A stretch of DNA of 26,835 nt. Origin: an uncultured Bacteroidales bacterium (lineage in GTDB: Bacteria; Bacteroidota; Bacteroidia; Bacteroidales; UBA932). Each line of letters opens with the position of its first letter. Position 1 is the first letter of the stretch. A model generated the notes under the pieces. It was not told the DNA's origin. It saw nothing but the letters and a program-made list of their open reading frames with translations, and did not search any database. Location: the NCBI GenBank assembly GCA_900546445.1, contig URCV01000022.1:1-26835 (forward strand). Direction: 5' to 3'. A program made the position numbers and the translations under genes. This document shows, piece by piece, positions 7,397 through 14,543 of this stretch.

Positions 7397-7473
7397 GAAA
7401 AAAAGCTTCGGCTCGTGTTTGTTCTAATAGCAACTTTCGTTTTAAGTGATAACAGTACGTTTTTGTAATAAGC

Positions 7474-7494
7474 TATAACGATTGCAAAGTTATA
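7474..7494. promoter_or_regulatory. Candidate LysR operator (inverted repeat)
   Basis: TATAAC (7474-7479) and GTTATA (7489-7494) are perfect reverse complements around a 9-nt spacer. They lie in the 192-nt region between the divergent LysR unit and xseA. The total of 21 bases and AT-rich arms suit a dimeric helix-turn-helix protein such as the adjacent LysR. The arms do not give the exact T-N11-A of classical LysR boxes, so the binder is uncertain. Confidence 0.4.
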
Positions 7495-7504
7495 TGTTTT
7501 TATT

Positions 7505-7512
7505 TAAATTTG
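7505..7512 (+). promoter_or_regulatory. -7 box immediately upstream of xseA
   Basis: TAAATTTG is an exact TAnnTTTG match and ends 4 nt before the xseA ATG at 7517. If functional, the mRNA would be nearly leaderless. No -33 TTTG is seen at the usual distance. Confidence 0.35.
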
Positions 7513-7516
7513 AAAT

Positions 7517-8623
7517 ATGTTTGGATGTGAAGAAAACGATTTTATCTCTTTGTCGGAACTTCAGGGACAGGTGAAGTCCAGGATAGGGCATCTGCAGCGA
7601 TGGGTGCAGGTAGAGATTGAGTCTCATAGAGTTGTGGGTGGTCATCATTACCTTAACGTCATCGAAAAAAGGAAGGACGGAGAGGTGGTGGCGAAGGCTT
7701 CGGCCCGTATTTGGCGAAGTAACGAGCAGGTGGTGCGCGATTTCACGGCTGCTACGGGACGCGTTTTGGAATCGGGTTTATCTATAGTTGTAAACGCTTT
7801 TGTCGACTATCATCCCCTCTACGGATTGACTCTTGTTATTAGTGAAATAGATAGCAGTTGTAAAATCGGCGAGCGAGAATTGGAGAAACAGCGCACCTTG
7901 AGCCGATTGATGCAGGAAGGCTTGCTCGATTTTCAAAAGGAATTGGCCCTTCCATTCCTGCCATTTTCGCTCGCGGTCATCTCTTCGGAGAGTGCGGCTG
8001 GCTACGGCGACTTCTGCAAGCATCTTTCGGCCAATCCTTACGGCTTCGTCTTTACCCACGAACTTTTCCCTGCGCTGATGCAGGGGGAGTCTGCCGCCGC
8101 TTCGATGGTGGAGGCCCTGGATGCGGTACAGGCGTCCGGGAAGTTTACATTGGCCATAATCCTGAGGGGAGGTGGCGCGGATTCGGATTTGTATTGCTAC
8201 GATGATTACCAATTGTGCAGGGCCATCGCCGAGTGCGGCATCCCGGTTTTTACGGCAGTGGGACACGAGCGGGATTATCATTTGGCCGATATGGTGGCCA
8301 ATCAGCACTTCAAGACCCCTACGGCAGTGGCGGGCTTTCTGGTGGATTGGGTAGCCGGCGTGGAGGAAGAGGTGATGCGTGCGGCGGATAATATTCGCTT
8401 TGCGCTGTCCGCAGGGATTGGCCGGATGGAAAATGAGATAGATCTTCTGAATGCGTCGATTACGTCTTCGAACCCGTTGAACATTTTGTCACGGGGTTAT
8501 GTGCTGGTGTCAGACGAGGCCGGCAGGGTGCTCAAGAGTGCGCATTCGGCGTCGAAAGGCGACAAGTTCTCCCTAAGGTTCAGGGATGGCAAGTGGAATT
8601 GTGAAATAGACGATATTATATAA
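7517..8623 (+). CDS. xseA: Exonuclease VII large subunit
   Basis: The 368-residue protein has an N-terminal OB-fold (about 9-112, starting ISLSELQGQVK). The catalytic domain follows, with the family blocks SLAVISSESAAGYGDF (151-166), RGGGADSDL (217-225) and AVGHERDYHLAD...TPTAVAGFL (247-275), ending NILSRGYVLV. Exonuclease VII degrades single-stranded DNA into oligonucleotides with the small subunit, encoded 7 nt downstream. The protein is short: most XseA have 400-460 residues. The missing part is the long coiled-coil between the catalytic core and the C-terminal strand, reduced here to about 40 residues (277-316). The ATG at 7517 gives the correct N-terminus. Confidence 0.93.
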   Translation: MFGCEENDFISLSELQGQVKSRIGHLQRWVQVEIESHRVVGGHHYLNVIEKRKDGEVVAKASARIWRSNEQVVRDFTAATGRVLESGLSIVVNAFVDYHPLYGLTLVISEIDSSCKIGERELEKQRTLSRLMQEGLLDFQKELALPFLPFSLAVISSESAAGYGDFCKHLSANPYGFVFTHELFPALMQGESAAASMVEALDAVQASGKFTLAIILRGGGADSDLYCYDDYQLCRAIAECGIPVFTAVGHERDYHLADMVANQHFKTPTAVAGFLVDWVAGVEEEVMRAADNIRFALSAGIGRMENEIDLLNASITSSNPLNILSRGYVLVSDEAGRVLKSAHSASKGDKFSLRFRDGKWNCEIDDII

Positions 8624-8630
8624 TATAGGT

Positions 8631-8819
8631 ATGACAGAGAAAGATTATAAAGGGAATATCGAGCGTCTCAAGCAGATAGAGGCTCAGGTTAAGGACCCGT
8701 CGTTCAGTCTGGACGGGATAGAACCGCTCCTTAAGGAAAGTGCGCGGCTGGTTCAGGAGTGTAAGGATTATACGCGCGGACTTCGGGAGATGCTTTCGGG
8801 TGACGACAATTTGTCATAG
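8631..8819 (+). CDS. xseB: Exonuclease VII small subunit
   Basis: The 62-residue protein is helical and acidic and fits XseB in size and pattern (NIERLKQIEAQVKDPSFSLDGIEPLLKESARLVQECKDYTRGLREML). XseB subunits wrap around the coiled-coil of XseA and are needed for stability and activity. The gene starts 7 nt after xseA, so the two are made from one message. The shortened XseA coiled-coil would leave room for fewer XseB copies than in the Escherichia coli complex; this is inference. Confidence 0.92.
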   Translation: MTEKDYKGNIERLKQIEAQVKDPSFSLDGIEPLLKESARLVQECKDYTRGLREMLSGDDNLS

Positions 8820-8872
8820 GCATATAATTGGCAGTAGGGATAGGCATAATGAAATTTTAAAACTTGTTTGTT

Positions 8873-9481
8873 ATGAGTAATTTTATTTCACGTTTAGCTG
8901 AAAACGCTACACGAACCGTCAAAAATTGGTGGTTATTCCTAATCGGTGGCATTCTTTGTATAGGCGCCGGTATCGCAGTATTCTGTAATCCGATAGAGGG
9001 TTATGCTGCACTTACTCTTCTTTTCGGTGTGGTTATTCTCGTAGTTGGATTGGTAGAACTGATAGTGGCGATGACCAGTCGTAACTACTTTATGATGAGA
9101 GGATATAATGTCGTAGGTGGTATTTTGGACATTCTTATCGGTATCCTTTTGTGTGCTAATCCGGGATTCACGGCCGTGGCCCTGCCTATTCTTTTGGGAA
9201 TTTGGCTTATGTATCATAGCTTCATGATCATCGGATTCGCCGGAGACCTTCATTCATTCAATGTTCCCGGTGCGGCGTGGGGAATCGTAGGCGGTGTTCT
9301 TTTACTCGTCCTCTCCCTTTTCATCACGTTCAAGCCGTTTTCATTCGGCGCAGGTGCAGTGACCATCCTTACGGGTGTCGCTCTCGTAATCGTGGGAGCC
9401 TTGCTCATAGGTGGCGGTGTAAAACTCAGAAAACTGCATACTTCAGTTAAGGAACTCTTTGACGCGAAGATAGATTACTAA
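8873..9481 (+). CDS. HdeD/DUF308 family membrane protein
   Basis: The 202-residue protein is almost entirely hydrophobic, with six predicted membrane helices in three pairs. Each pair shows the DUF308 repeat of a small-residue helix and a short NP turn (LIGGILCIGAGIAVFCNP; VVGGILDILIGILLCANPG; IVGGVLLLVLSLFITFKP). Escherichia coli HdeD is linked to acid resistance at high cell density; outside enterobacteria the role is unknown. I chose the ATG at 8873 (MSNFISRL) rather than a TTG 9 nt upstream. The gene follows xseB by 53 nt and could be read from the same transcript. I saw no exact TAnnTTTG box in that gap. A strong terminator follows. Confidence 0.85.
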   Translation: MSNFISRLAENATRTVKNWWLFLIGGILCIGAGIAVFCNPIEGYAALTLLFGVVILVVGLVELIVAMTSRNYFMMRGYNVVGGILDILIGILLCANPGFTAVALPILLGIWLMYHSFMIIGFAGDLHSFNVPGAAWGIVGGVLLLVLSLFITFKPFSFGAGAVTILTGVALVIVGALLIGGGVKLRKLHTSVKELFDAKIDY

Positions 9482-9502
9482 TACATTGTGGTTTTATTGT
9501 TG

Positions 9503-9540
9503 ATGGTCCGTAAGTCTGTGGATTTACGGACCATTATTTT
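9503..9540. terminator. Strong bidirectional terminator between HdeD and LytTR genes
   Basis: ATGGTCCGTAAGTC (9503-9516) pairs with GATTTACGGACCAT (9521-9534) around a TGTG loop. This makes a 14-bp stem with one G-T wobble. TATTTTA follows on the plus strand. The two flanking genes converge here. Confidence 0.85.
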
Positions 9541-10336
9541 ATAGAATCGACGCTATGTTGTCGTAGTAGGTCTTGCTGACAGGGATAGGTTTCGCATCGT
9601 CCATATCGAGAATGGCGAAGATGAATCCCTCGCTGTCCTTTCGCAATATGCTCACGTGGGCCGGGTTTACATAGTAGGACCTCTGGCAGCGTACGAAGTG
9701 GAATTTGGCAGCTATCGGTTCCAGGCTCTTCATCGATGTGCGTAGTGAGAACTCCTTTATCTTACCTGACTCGATATAGTTGATTTTTACGGAGTTGTCG
9801 TCTGCCTTTATGTACAGGACAGAAGGCGAGGATACCACCAGCTTCAGGTTCTTGTGCTCGTCGTAGAATTTTACGGTGCTTTCGGGGTCCTTAGAGTATT
9901 TGGTGCTCTCGTCCTGATAGATAAGTGCTTCCACGAGTGTTATGATGGCATAAGGGAACACGTTTATGGCGAAGACGTACTGAAGTGTGGTCGCCAGGCA
10001 TTCGAAGTAGAGGGTGTGTGCGAAAAGCGACATATACATAGCCATAAACAAAGCCGAGACGAGCAGCTCCGATACGCACCAGATTATGTCCTCCCACCAT
10101 TTAAGCCTTTCCGTGAAGTGTTCTATCACGAAGTAGATGGCTCGTGAGATGAGCAGTACGCAGAGAATGATGCATCCTAGGAGCACGACATGTATGTAGG
10201 GATCAAAATGCCCCAAATCGCAGGTGCTCATAATTTCGAGCGGCCGATAGCCAAGAGCGAATCCTACGAAGAAAAGAGGGATGATTATCGCTATTAATAG
10301 GTGTCTTCTCATCGGGGTAAAATTTTTAAAAGACAT
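9539..10336 (-). CDS. Membrane-anchored LytTR-domain transcriptional regulator
   Basis: The 265-residue protein has four membrane helices (about 12-29, 48-70, 84-108 and 112-138). A linker and a C-terminal LytTR DNA-binding domain follow (about 162-262). The LytTR signature includes YIKADDNSVKINY, the SLRTSMKSLE loop, and FHFVRCQRSYYVNPAHV. There is no response-regulator receiver domain, so a signal sensed in or at the membrane would reach the DNA-binding domain directly. LytTR proteins of this type often control divergent or neighbouring genes. The divergent gene here is a GT4 glycosyltransferase, with a 9-bp inverted repeat in the shared intergenic region. Initiation at M9 (MRRHLL) is possible. 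The domain calls are firm; the target is inferred. Confidence 0.9.
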   Translation of the reverse strand: MSFKNFTPMRRHLLIAIIIPLFFVGFALGYRPLEIMSTCDLGHFDPYIHVVLLGCIILCVLLISRAIYFVIEHFTERLKWWEDIIWCVSELLVSALFMAMYMSLFAHTLYFECLATTLQYVFAINVFPYAIITLVEALIYQDESTKYSKDPESTVKFYDEHKNLKLVVSSPSVLYIKADDNSVKINYIESGKIKEFSLRTSMKSLEPIAAKFHFVRCQRSYYVNPAHVSILRKDSEGFIFAILDMDDAKPIPVSKTYYDNIASIL

Positions 10337-10340
10337 ATTT

Positions 10341-10355
10341 TACCTAGTAAAGGTA
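10341..10355 (-). promoter_or_regulatory. Possible LytTR gene promoter over a short inverted repeat
   Basis: TACCT (10341-10345) and AGGTA (10351-10355) form an inverted repeat with a 5-nt spacer just upstream of the LytTR ATG. Read on the minus strand, TACCTTTA (10355 to 10348) is one base off TAnnTTTG. A protein bound here would block the promoter; autoregulation is plausible but unproven. Confidence 0.35.
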
Positions 10356-10408
10356 GTATTTTTTCCGTCAAATGCGAAATTTTACACTCATATGTTCGGT
10401 TTTAGCCC

Positions 10409-10439
10409 CTAATTTATGTATGGTTTGTCTATAAATTAG
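10409..10439. promoter_or_regulatory. Candidate operator: perfect 9-bp inverted repeat upstream of the GT4-acyltransferase operon
   Basis: CTAATTTAT (10409-10417) and ATAAATTAG (10431-10439) are perfect reverse complements with a 13-nt spacer. Half-site centres are 22 nt apart, about two DNA turns. The repeat ends directly against the -7 box (10440-10447), so it covers the upstream promoter region. The divergent LytTR regulator is the natural candidate binder, although known LytTR sites are usually direct repeats. Confidence 0.55.
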
Positions 10440-10447
10440 TAATTTTG
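10440..10447 (+). promoter_or_regulatory. -7 box of the GT4-acyltransferase operon
   Basis: TAATTTTG is an exact TAnnTTTG match, 23 nt before the ATG at 10471. A TTTG at 10424-10427 lies closer (12 nt) than the usual -33 spacing, so the upstream box is unclear. Confidence 0.6.
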
Positions 10448-10470
10448 TGCGTTCTAAATGATGTACGTTT

Positions 10471-11607
10471 ATGAAGATAGCAATCATATGCGAAGTGCTC
10501 GGTGAAGCAAACAACGGCACCACTCTCGCCGCCTTGAATCTCATTAGTTATTTGAAGTCCCGGGGCCACGACGTAAGGGTCGTCTGCCCGGACGAGGACA
10601 AAAGAGGCCTTCCGGGGTATTATATATTGCCGAAGGCCGGTCTGGTAAATGCTCTTATCAAGAGAAACAAGCTGAACTTGGCCAAATTCGACAAGGATAT
10701 AATATATAGTGCAGTTCACGATGCGGACATAGTCCATTTTATGGTTCCGCTTTTCATCGCGCGCGCCACATCCAAATACATTAAGGAACTAGGCATTCCG
10801 ATGACGGCCGGTTTCCACGCGCAGGCGCAGAACTTCACCAGTCACATAGGCTTGCTCCACAGCAAGGCTCCTAACCGTTGGATATACGGCTGGTATGACA
10901 GAAATCTTTTCTGCAGGGTTCAGGCCATTCATTATCCTACCCAGTTTATCCGTGACGTCTTCGAATCCACTATGAAACGCAAGACTAACGGCTATGTCAT
11001 ATCGAACGGAGTAAACGATATGTTCAAACCTAATCCTCAACCTAAGCCCGAGACTTTGAAAGACAAATACTGCATAGTCTTTACCGGCCGATTCTCTCAG
11101 GAGAAGTCGCAGATGACTCTCCTAAAGGCGGTGGCAGGCTCCAAGTATGAAGAGAAGATTCAAATCATCCTCTGCGGTAACGGTCCTGCCGAGAAACAGT
11201 ATAAAAAATGGGCTGGAAAGCACCTCACGAATCAGCCTGTCATGAAATTCTTCTCGCGCGACGAACTGCTTGGCATACTGAATTATTCGGATCTCTATTG
11301 TCATCCGGCAGAGGCTGAACTCGAAGGCATAGCCTGTCTGGAGGCCATCGCCTGTGGCTTGGTTCCGGTAATCGCAGACTCTCCGGACTGTGCGACTAAG
11401 AATTTCGCCCTCGATCCGCATTGCCTTTTCCCGGTTAATGACAGCGCGGCGCTCACTTCCCGAATCGATTGGTTCATAGAGCATCCGCAGGAGAAGGCGA
11501 AACTTCGCGAGAAGTACATTGCCGAGAGCGTTCACTATGACCAGAAACAGTGCATGGAGGAGATGGAGAATATGTTTCTCCGCGAGATAGAGAATGGAAA
11601 GGCTTAG
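10471..11607 (+). CDS. GT4-family glycosyltransferase
   Basis: The 378-residue protein is a GT-B enzyme of family GT4. The N-terminal Rossmann domain has an acceptor loop EANNGTT (12-18) and GFHAQAQ near the middle. The C-terminal donor domain contains FTGRFSQEKSQ, LCGNGP and the EX7E motif E283-x7-E291 within AEAELEGIACLEAIACG. GT4 enzymes are retaining and use nucleotide sugars. The first residues form no signal peptide, so it acts on the cytoplasmic side of the membrane. The last 14 nt overlap the start of an acyltransferase gene, which suggests both work on one lipid product, for example a glycosylated diacylglycerol. The sugar and acceptor cannot be told from sequence. Confidence 0.9.
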   Translation: MKIAIICEVLGEANNGTTLAALNLISYLKSRGHDVRVVCPDEDKRGLPGYYILPKAGLVNALIKRNKLNLAKFDKDIIYSAVHDADIVHFMVPLFIARATSKYIKELGIPMTAGFHAQAQNFTSHIGLLHSKAPNRWIYGWYDRNLFCRVQAIHYPTQFIRDVFESTMKRKTNGYVISNGVNDMFKPNPQPKPETLKDKYCIVFTGRFSQEKSQMTLLKAVAGSKYEEKIQIILCGNGPAEKQYKKWAGKHLTNQPVMKFFSRDELLGILNYSDLYCHPAEAELEGIACLEAIACGLVPVIADSPDCATKNFALDPHCLFPVNDSAALTSRIDWFIEHPQEKAKLREKYIAESVHYDQKQCMEEMENMFLREIENGKA

Positions 11608-12409
11608 GCATTATTACTATTTCGACGAACGTAACGACGATTTCGCAAATGACGGCATAAAGGGAAGCCCCACGCCGGCGGATTACGAGTATTTTCCGAA
11701 GAATATCCTCTATCGCACGCTCAAGCCCATAGTATACTATGTATATATGGTGTTGGTCGCCTTGCTCGTGAAGCCTCTTTCGCGATTGAAACGCGTCCAT
11801 AACGTAGGAGTGCTGCGAAAGGTCGAGAACCGCCGAAAGGGCTATTTCGTCTTCGGAAATCACACTAACGCCTTCGCCGACGCCCTGCTTCACCCGGTGG
11901 TCGCCTTCCCGCGTTCCGTCTACATCGTGGCCAATCCCGACGCCATCTCCATACCGGGGCTTAAGACCTTCCTGCGTATGCTGGGGACCGTGCCCGTGCC
12001 TTATGCCAAGTCTACCTATGTCAAATATATGAATGCCATTAAGCGTATGTACGACCACGGGCATCCCATAGTGGTATATCCCGAGGCACATATCTGGCCC
12101 AAGTATAACGCAGTGAGGGATTTCCCTGACGTGTCATTCAAATTGCCGGTAAGATTAGGCGCTCCTTGCTTTGCGAAAAGCACCGTCTATCATAAGGACA
12201 GTCGTGGACATACCTATGCCGAGGTCTGGTATGACGGACCATTCTATCCTGACGCTACGCTTCCGGAGAAAAAGGCGCAGAAGGAATTGAGAGACAGGAT
12301 ATACGCTAAGATATGCGAACGCTGCAAGGACTCGGAATTGGACTGCAGGTATACATATGAAAAAGTAGACGACCCTCAGGAAGTGCGCACCGAAATCGAG
12401 ATTGTGTGA
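11594..12409 (+). CDS. PlsC-like acyltransferase with variant catalytic motif
   Basis: The 271-residue protein resembles lysophosphatidate acyltransferases and has one hydrophobic segment (about 43-60) before the catalytic region. The expected HX4D is replaced by H90-T-N-A-F-A-D96, five residues between His and Asp. The substrate motif PEGTR is replaced by PEAHIWP (163-169). FGNHTNAFAD and VVYPEAH occupy the right relative positions, so it is a true member of a divergent branch rather than a decayed copy. The reading frame begins inside the glycosyltransferase gene (14-nt overlap), which implies coupled translation. The likely product is a membrane glycolipid or modified phospholipid; this is inference from the pair. 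Confidence 0.82.
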   Translation: MERLRHYYYFDERNDDFANDGIKGSPTPADYEYFPKNILYRTLKPIVYYVYMVLVALLVKPLSRLKRVHNVGVLRKVENRRKGYFVFGNHTNAFADALLHPVVAFPRSVYIVANPDAISIPGLKTFLRMLGTVPVPYAKSTYVKYMNAIKRMYDHGHPIVVYPEAHIWPKYNAVRDFPDVSFKLPVRLGAPCFAKSTVYHKDSRGHTYAEVWYDGPFYPDATLPEKKAQKELRDRIYAKICERCKDSELDCRYTYEKVDDPQEVRTEIEIV

Positions 12410-12460
12410 CAAAATGTCAGTATTCTTTCCCGTGGCACGAGATTAGATAAAGACATAGGC

Positions 12461-12481
12461 GTGCTCGGTTGAGCCGGGCAC
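12461..12481. promoter_or_regulatory. Inverted repeat over the dnaK -33 region
   Basis: GTGCTCGG (12461-12468) pairs with CCGGGCAC (12474-12481), with one G-T mismatch, around TTGAG. The TTG in the centre (12469-12471) lies 17 nt before the -7 box, where a -33 box belongs. The repeat does not match CIRCE (TTAGCACTC-N9-GAGTGCTAA). It could be a heat-shock operator of another type or, less likely, a weak terminator of the upstream operon. Confidence 0.5.
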
Positions 12482-12488
12482 CGATGTT

Positions 12489-12496
12489 TAAGTTTG
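12489..12496 (+). promoter_or_regulatory. -7 box of dnaK
   Basis: TAAGTTTG matches TAnnTTTG exactly, with TTG 17 nt upstream. Transcription would start near 12500 and leave a leader of about 20 A-rich bases before the ATG at 12522. Confidence 0.65.
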
Positions 12497-12521
12497 ATTG
12501 AAAAATAAAAAAAAGAATATT

Positions 12522-14426
12522 ATGGGAAAGATTATTGGTATTGACTTAGGTACGACAAACTCTTGTGTCGCTGTAATGGAAGGTAATCAACCTACCGTTA
12601 TCGTTAATAGTGAAGGACACCGTACTACTCCTTCAATTGTAGCATTCACTGACAGTGGTGAGCGTAAAGTCGGTGACGCAGCTAAGCGTCAGGCTGTAAC
12701 TAACCCTAAGAACACAGTGTTCTCCATAAAGAGATTTATGGGGGAGTCTTACGACCAGGTTTCTAAGGAAATCGCACGTGTTCCATATAACGTAGTTCGT
12801 GGTGAGAACAACACTCCTCGCGTAGAGATTAACGGAAAGCAGTACTCTCCACAGGAAATCTCAGCCATCATACTTCAGAAGATGAAAAAGACCGCTGAAG
12901 ATTATCTCCGTCAGGAAGTTACCGAGGCTGTGATTACAGTCCCTGCATACTTCTCAGACTCTCAGCGTCAGGCTACTAAGGAAGCCGGTAAGATCGCAGG
13001 TCTCGATGTTAAACGTATCATCAACGAACCTACCGCTGCCGCACTTGCCTACGGTTTGGATAAGAAGAGCAAGAATATGAAAGTCGCTGTGTACGACCTC
13101 GGTGGTGGTACCTTCGATATCTCCATCCTCGAGCTTGGCGACGGTGTATTCGAGGTTAAGTCTACTAACGGTGATACACACCTCGGTGGTGATGACTTCG
13201 ACCACGCCATTATCGAGTGGCTCGCTTCAGAGTTCGCTTCAGAGAACGGCGGATTGGACTTGAAGAAGGACCCTATGGCACTTCAGAGACTTAAGGAAGC
13301 TGCAGAGAAGGCTAAGATTGAGCTTTCAAGCCAGTCTTCTACGGAAATCAACCTTCCTTATATCACGGCTGTAGACGGTATGCCTAAGCACTTGGTAAAG
13401 ACTCTGTCACGTGCTAAGTTCGAAGCTCTTTGCGACGATTTGTTCCGCAGAAGCATAGAGCCTTGCCGCAAGGCGCTTTCAGATGCACACCTTAGCGCAT
13501 CTCAGATAGACGAGGTAATCCTCGTGGGTGGTTCTACACGTATTCCTAAAGTTCAGGAGCTCGTTAAGGAGTTCTTCGGAAAAGAACCTAACAAGAGCGT
13601 TAACCCGGACGAGGTAGTCGCAGTAGGTGCAGCCATTCAGGGTGGTGTGCTCGCAGGTGATGTAAAGGACGTGCTTCTTCTCGACGTTACTCCTCTTTCA
13701 CTTGGTATCGAGACTCTCGGTGGCGTGATGACTAAACTTATCGAGTCTAACACTACCATCCCTGTACATAAGGATCAGGTATTCTCTACCGCAGCTGACA
13801 ACCAGCCTTCAGTAGAAATCCGAGTTCTCCAGGGTGAGCGTCCTATGGCTAAGGATAACAAGCAGATAGGCGTGTTCCACCTCGATGGTATCGCACCGGC
13901 TCCTCGTGGAATACCTCAGATCGAAGTTTCTTTCGATATCGATACTAACGGTATCTTGTCAGTATCCGCTAAGGATAAGGCTACCGGCAAGGAGCAGAAG
14001 ATTAGAATCGAGGCTTCATCAGGTCTTTCAGATGAAGAGATTCAGAGAATGCGTGACGAGGCTAAGGCTAATGAGGCTGCAGATAAGGCAGAGAAAGAGC
14101 GTGTCGAGAAAATCAACAACGCAGATGCCCTTTGCTTCCAGGTAGAGAAATTCTTGAAGGAGAACGCAGACAAGGTTCCTGCAGATAAGAAGAGCGCTCT
14201 TGAGACTCCTCTGAACTCCCTTAAGGAGGCCGTAAAGACTCAGAACGTAGCCGATATCGACAGGTACACCGAGGACCTTAACAAGGTAATGGGTGAAATC
14301 TACTCATCTATGTCAGGTCAGGGTGCCGGCCCTCAGGGACCGGAAGGCCCACAGGGACCTCAGGGTCCACAGGGCGGTCCTGATTATGGTCCACAGGGTG
14401 GAAACGATGCACCAGATGAGCAATAA
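12522..14426 (+). CDS. dnaK: Molecular chaperone DnaK (Hsp70)
   Basis: The 634-residue protein starts MGKIIGIDLGTTNSCVAV, the Hsp70 phosphate-1 motif. It continues with the nucleotide-binding domain (VYDLGGGTFDISIL at about 194, ILVGGSTRIPKVQ at about 335). The linker DVLLLDVTPLSLGIETLGG precedes the substrate-binding domain, and a helical lid and a disordered tail follow. An earlier in-frame ATG at 12498 is rejected because it overlaps the promoter. The tail is unusual: residues 603-617 are five Gly-Pro-X triplets (GPQ, GPE, GPQ, GPQ, GPQ), and the protein ends NDAPDEQ instead of the common acidic DVDFEEV-like end. dnaJ and grpE are not adjacent, and the gene has its own promoter and terminator. 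Confidence 0.98.
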   Translation: MGKIIGIDLGTTNSCVAVMEGNQPTVIVNSEGHRTTPSIVAFTDSGERKVGDAAKRQAVTNPKNTVFSIKRFMGESYDQVSKEIARVPYNVVRGENNTPRVEINGKQYSPQEISAIILQKMKKTAEDYLRQEVTEAVITVPAYFSDSQRQATKEAGKIAGLDVKRIINEPTAAALAYGLDKKSKNMKVAVYDLGGGTFDISILELGDGVFEVKSTNGDTHLGGDDFDHAIIEWLASEFASENGGLDLKKDPMALQRLKEAAEKAKIELSSQSSTEINLPYITAVDGMPKHLVKTLSRAKFEALCDDLFRRSIEPCRKALSDAHLSASQIDEVILVGGSTRIPKVQELVKEFFGKEPNKSVNPDEVVAVGAAIQGGVLAGDVKDVLLLDVTPLSLGIETLGGVMTKLIESNTTIPVHKDQVFSTAADNQPSVEIRVLQGERPMAKDNKQIGVFHLDGIAPAPRGIPQIEVSFDIDTNGILSVSAKDKATGKEQKIRIEASSGLSDEEIQRMRDEAKANEAADKAEKERVEKINNADALCFQVEKFLKENADKVPADKKSALETPLNSLKEAVKTQNVADIDRYTEDLNKVMGEIYSSMSGQGAGPQGPEGPQGPQGPQGGPDYGPQGGNDAPDEQ

Positions 14427-14449
14427 TTCATCTGAATGAATAAAATGGG

Positions 14450-14486
14450 TGGCTGGTCAGTTTATTTTGACCAGCCATCTTTTTTA
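14450..14486 (+). terminator. Intrinsic terminator of dnaK
   Basis: TGGCTGGTCA (14450-14459) and TGACCAGCCA (14468-14477) form a perfect 10-bp stem around GTTTATTT. TCTTTTTTA follows. It separates dnaK from the glycogen operon. Confidence 0.9.
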
Positions 14487-14510
14487 TTATGTTATCTCGC
14501 TAAATCTTAC

Positions 14511-14518
14511 TAAATTTG
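14511..14518 (+). promoter_or_regulatory. -7 box of the glycogen operon
   Basis: TAAATTTG is an exact TAnnTTTG match, 25 nt before the branching enzyme ATG and just after the dnaK terminator. I see no clear -33 TTTG. It is the only promoter-like box at the head of the operon. Confidence 0.55.
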
Positions 14519-14543
14519 GGGAAATTGCAAACAAATACCTTTT

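Noticed and set aside
10409..10439. Invertible promoter flanked by inverted repeats
   Set aside because: The 13-nt spacer is far too short for site-specific inversion, and the -7 box lies outside the repeat. An operator is more likely.
12461..12481. CIRCE element upstream of dnaK
   Set aside because: The arms are GTGCTCGG/CCGGGCAC, not TTAGCACTC/GAGTGCTAA, and the spacer is 5 nt, not 9.
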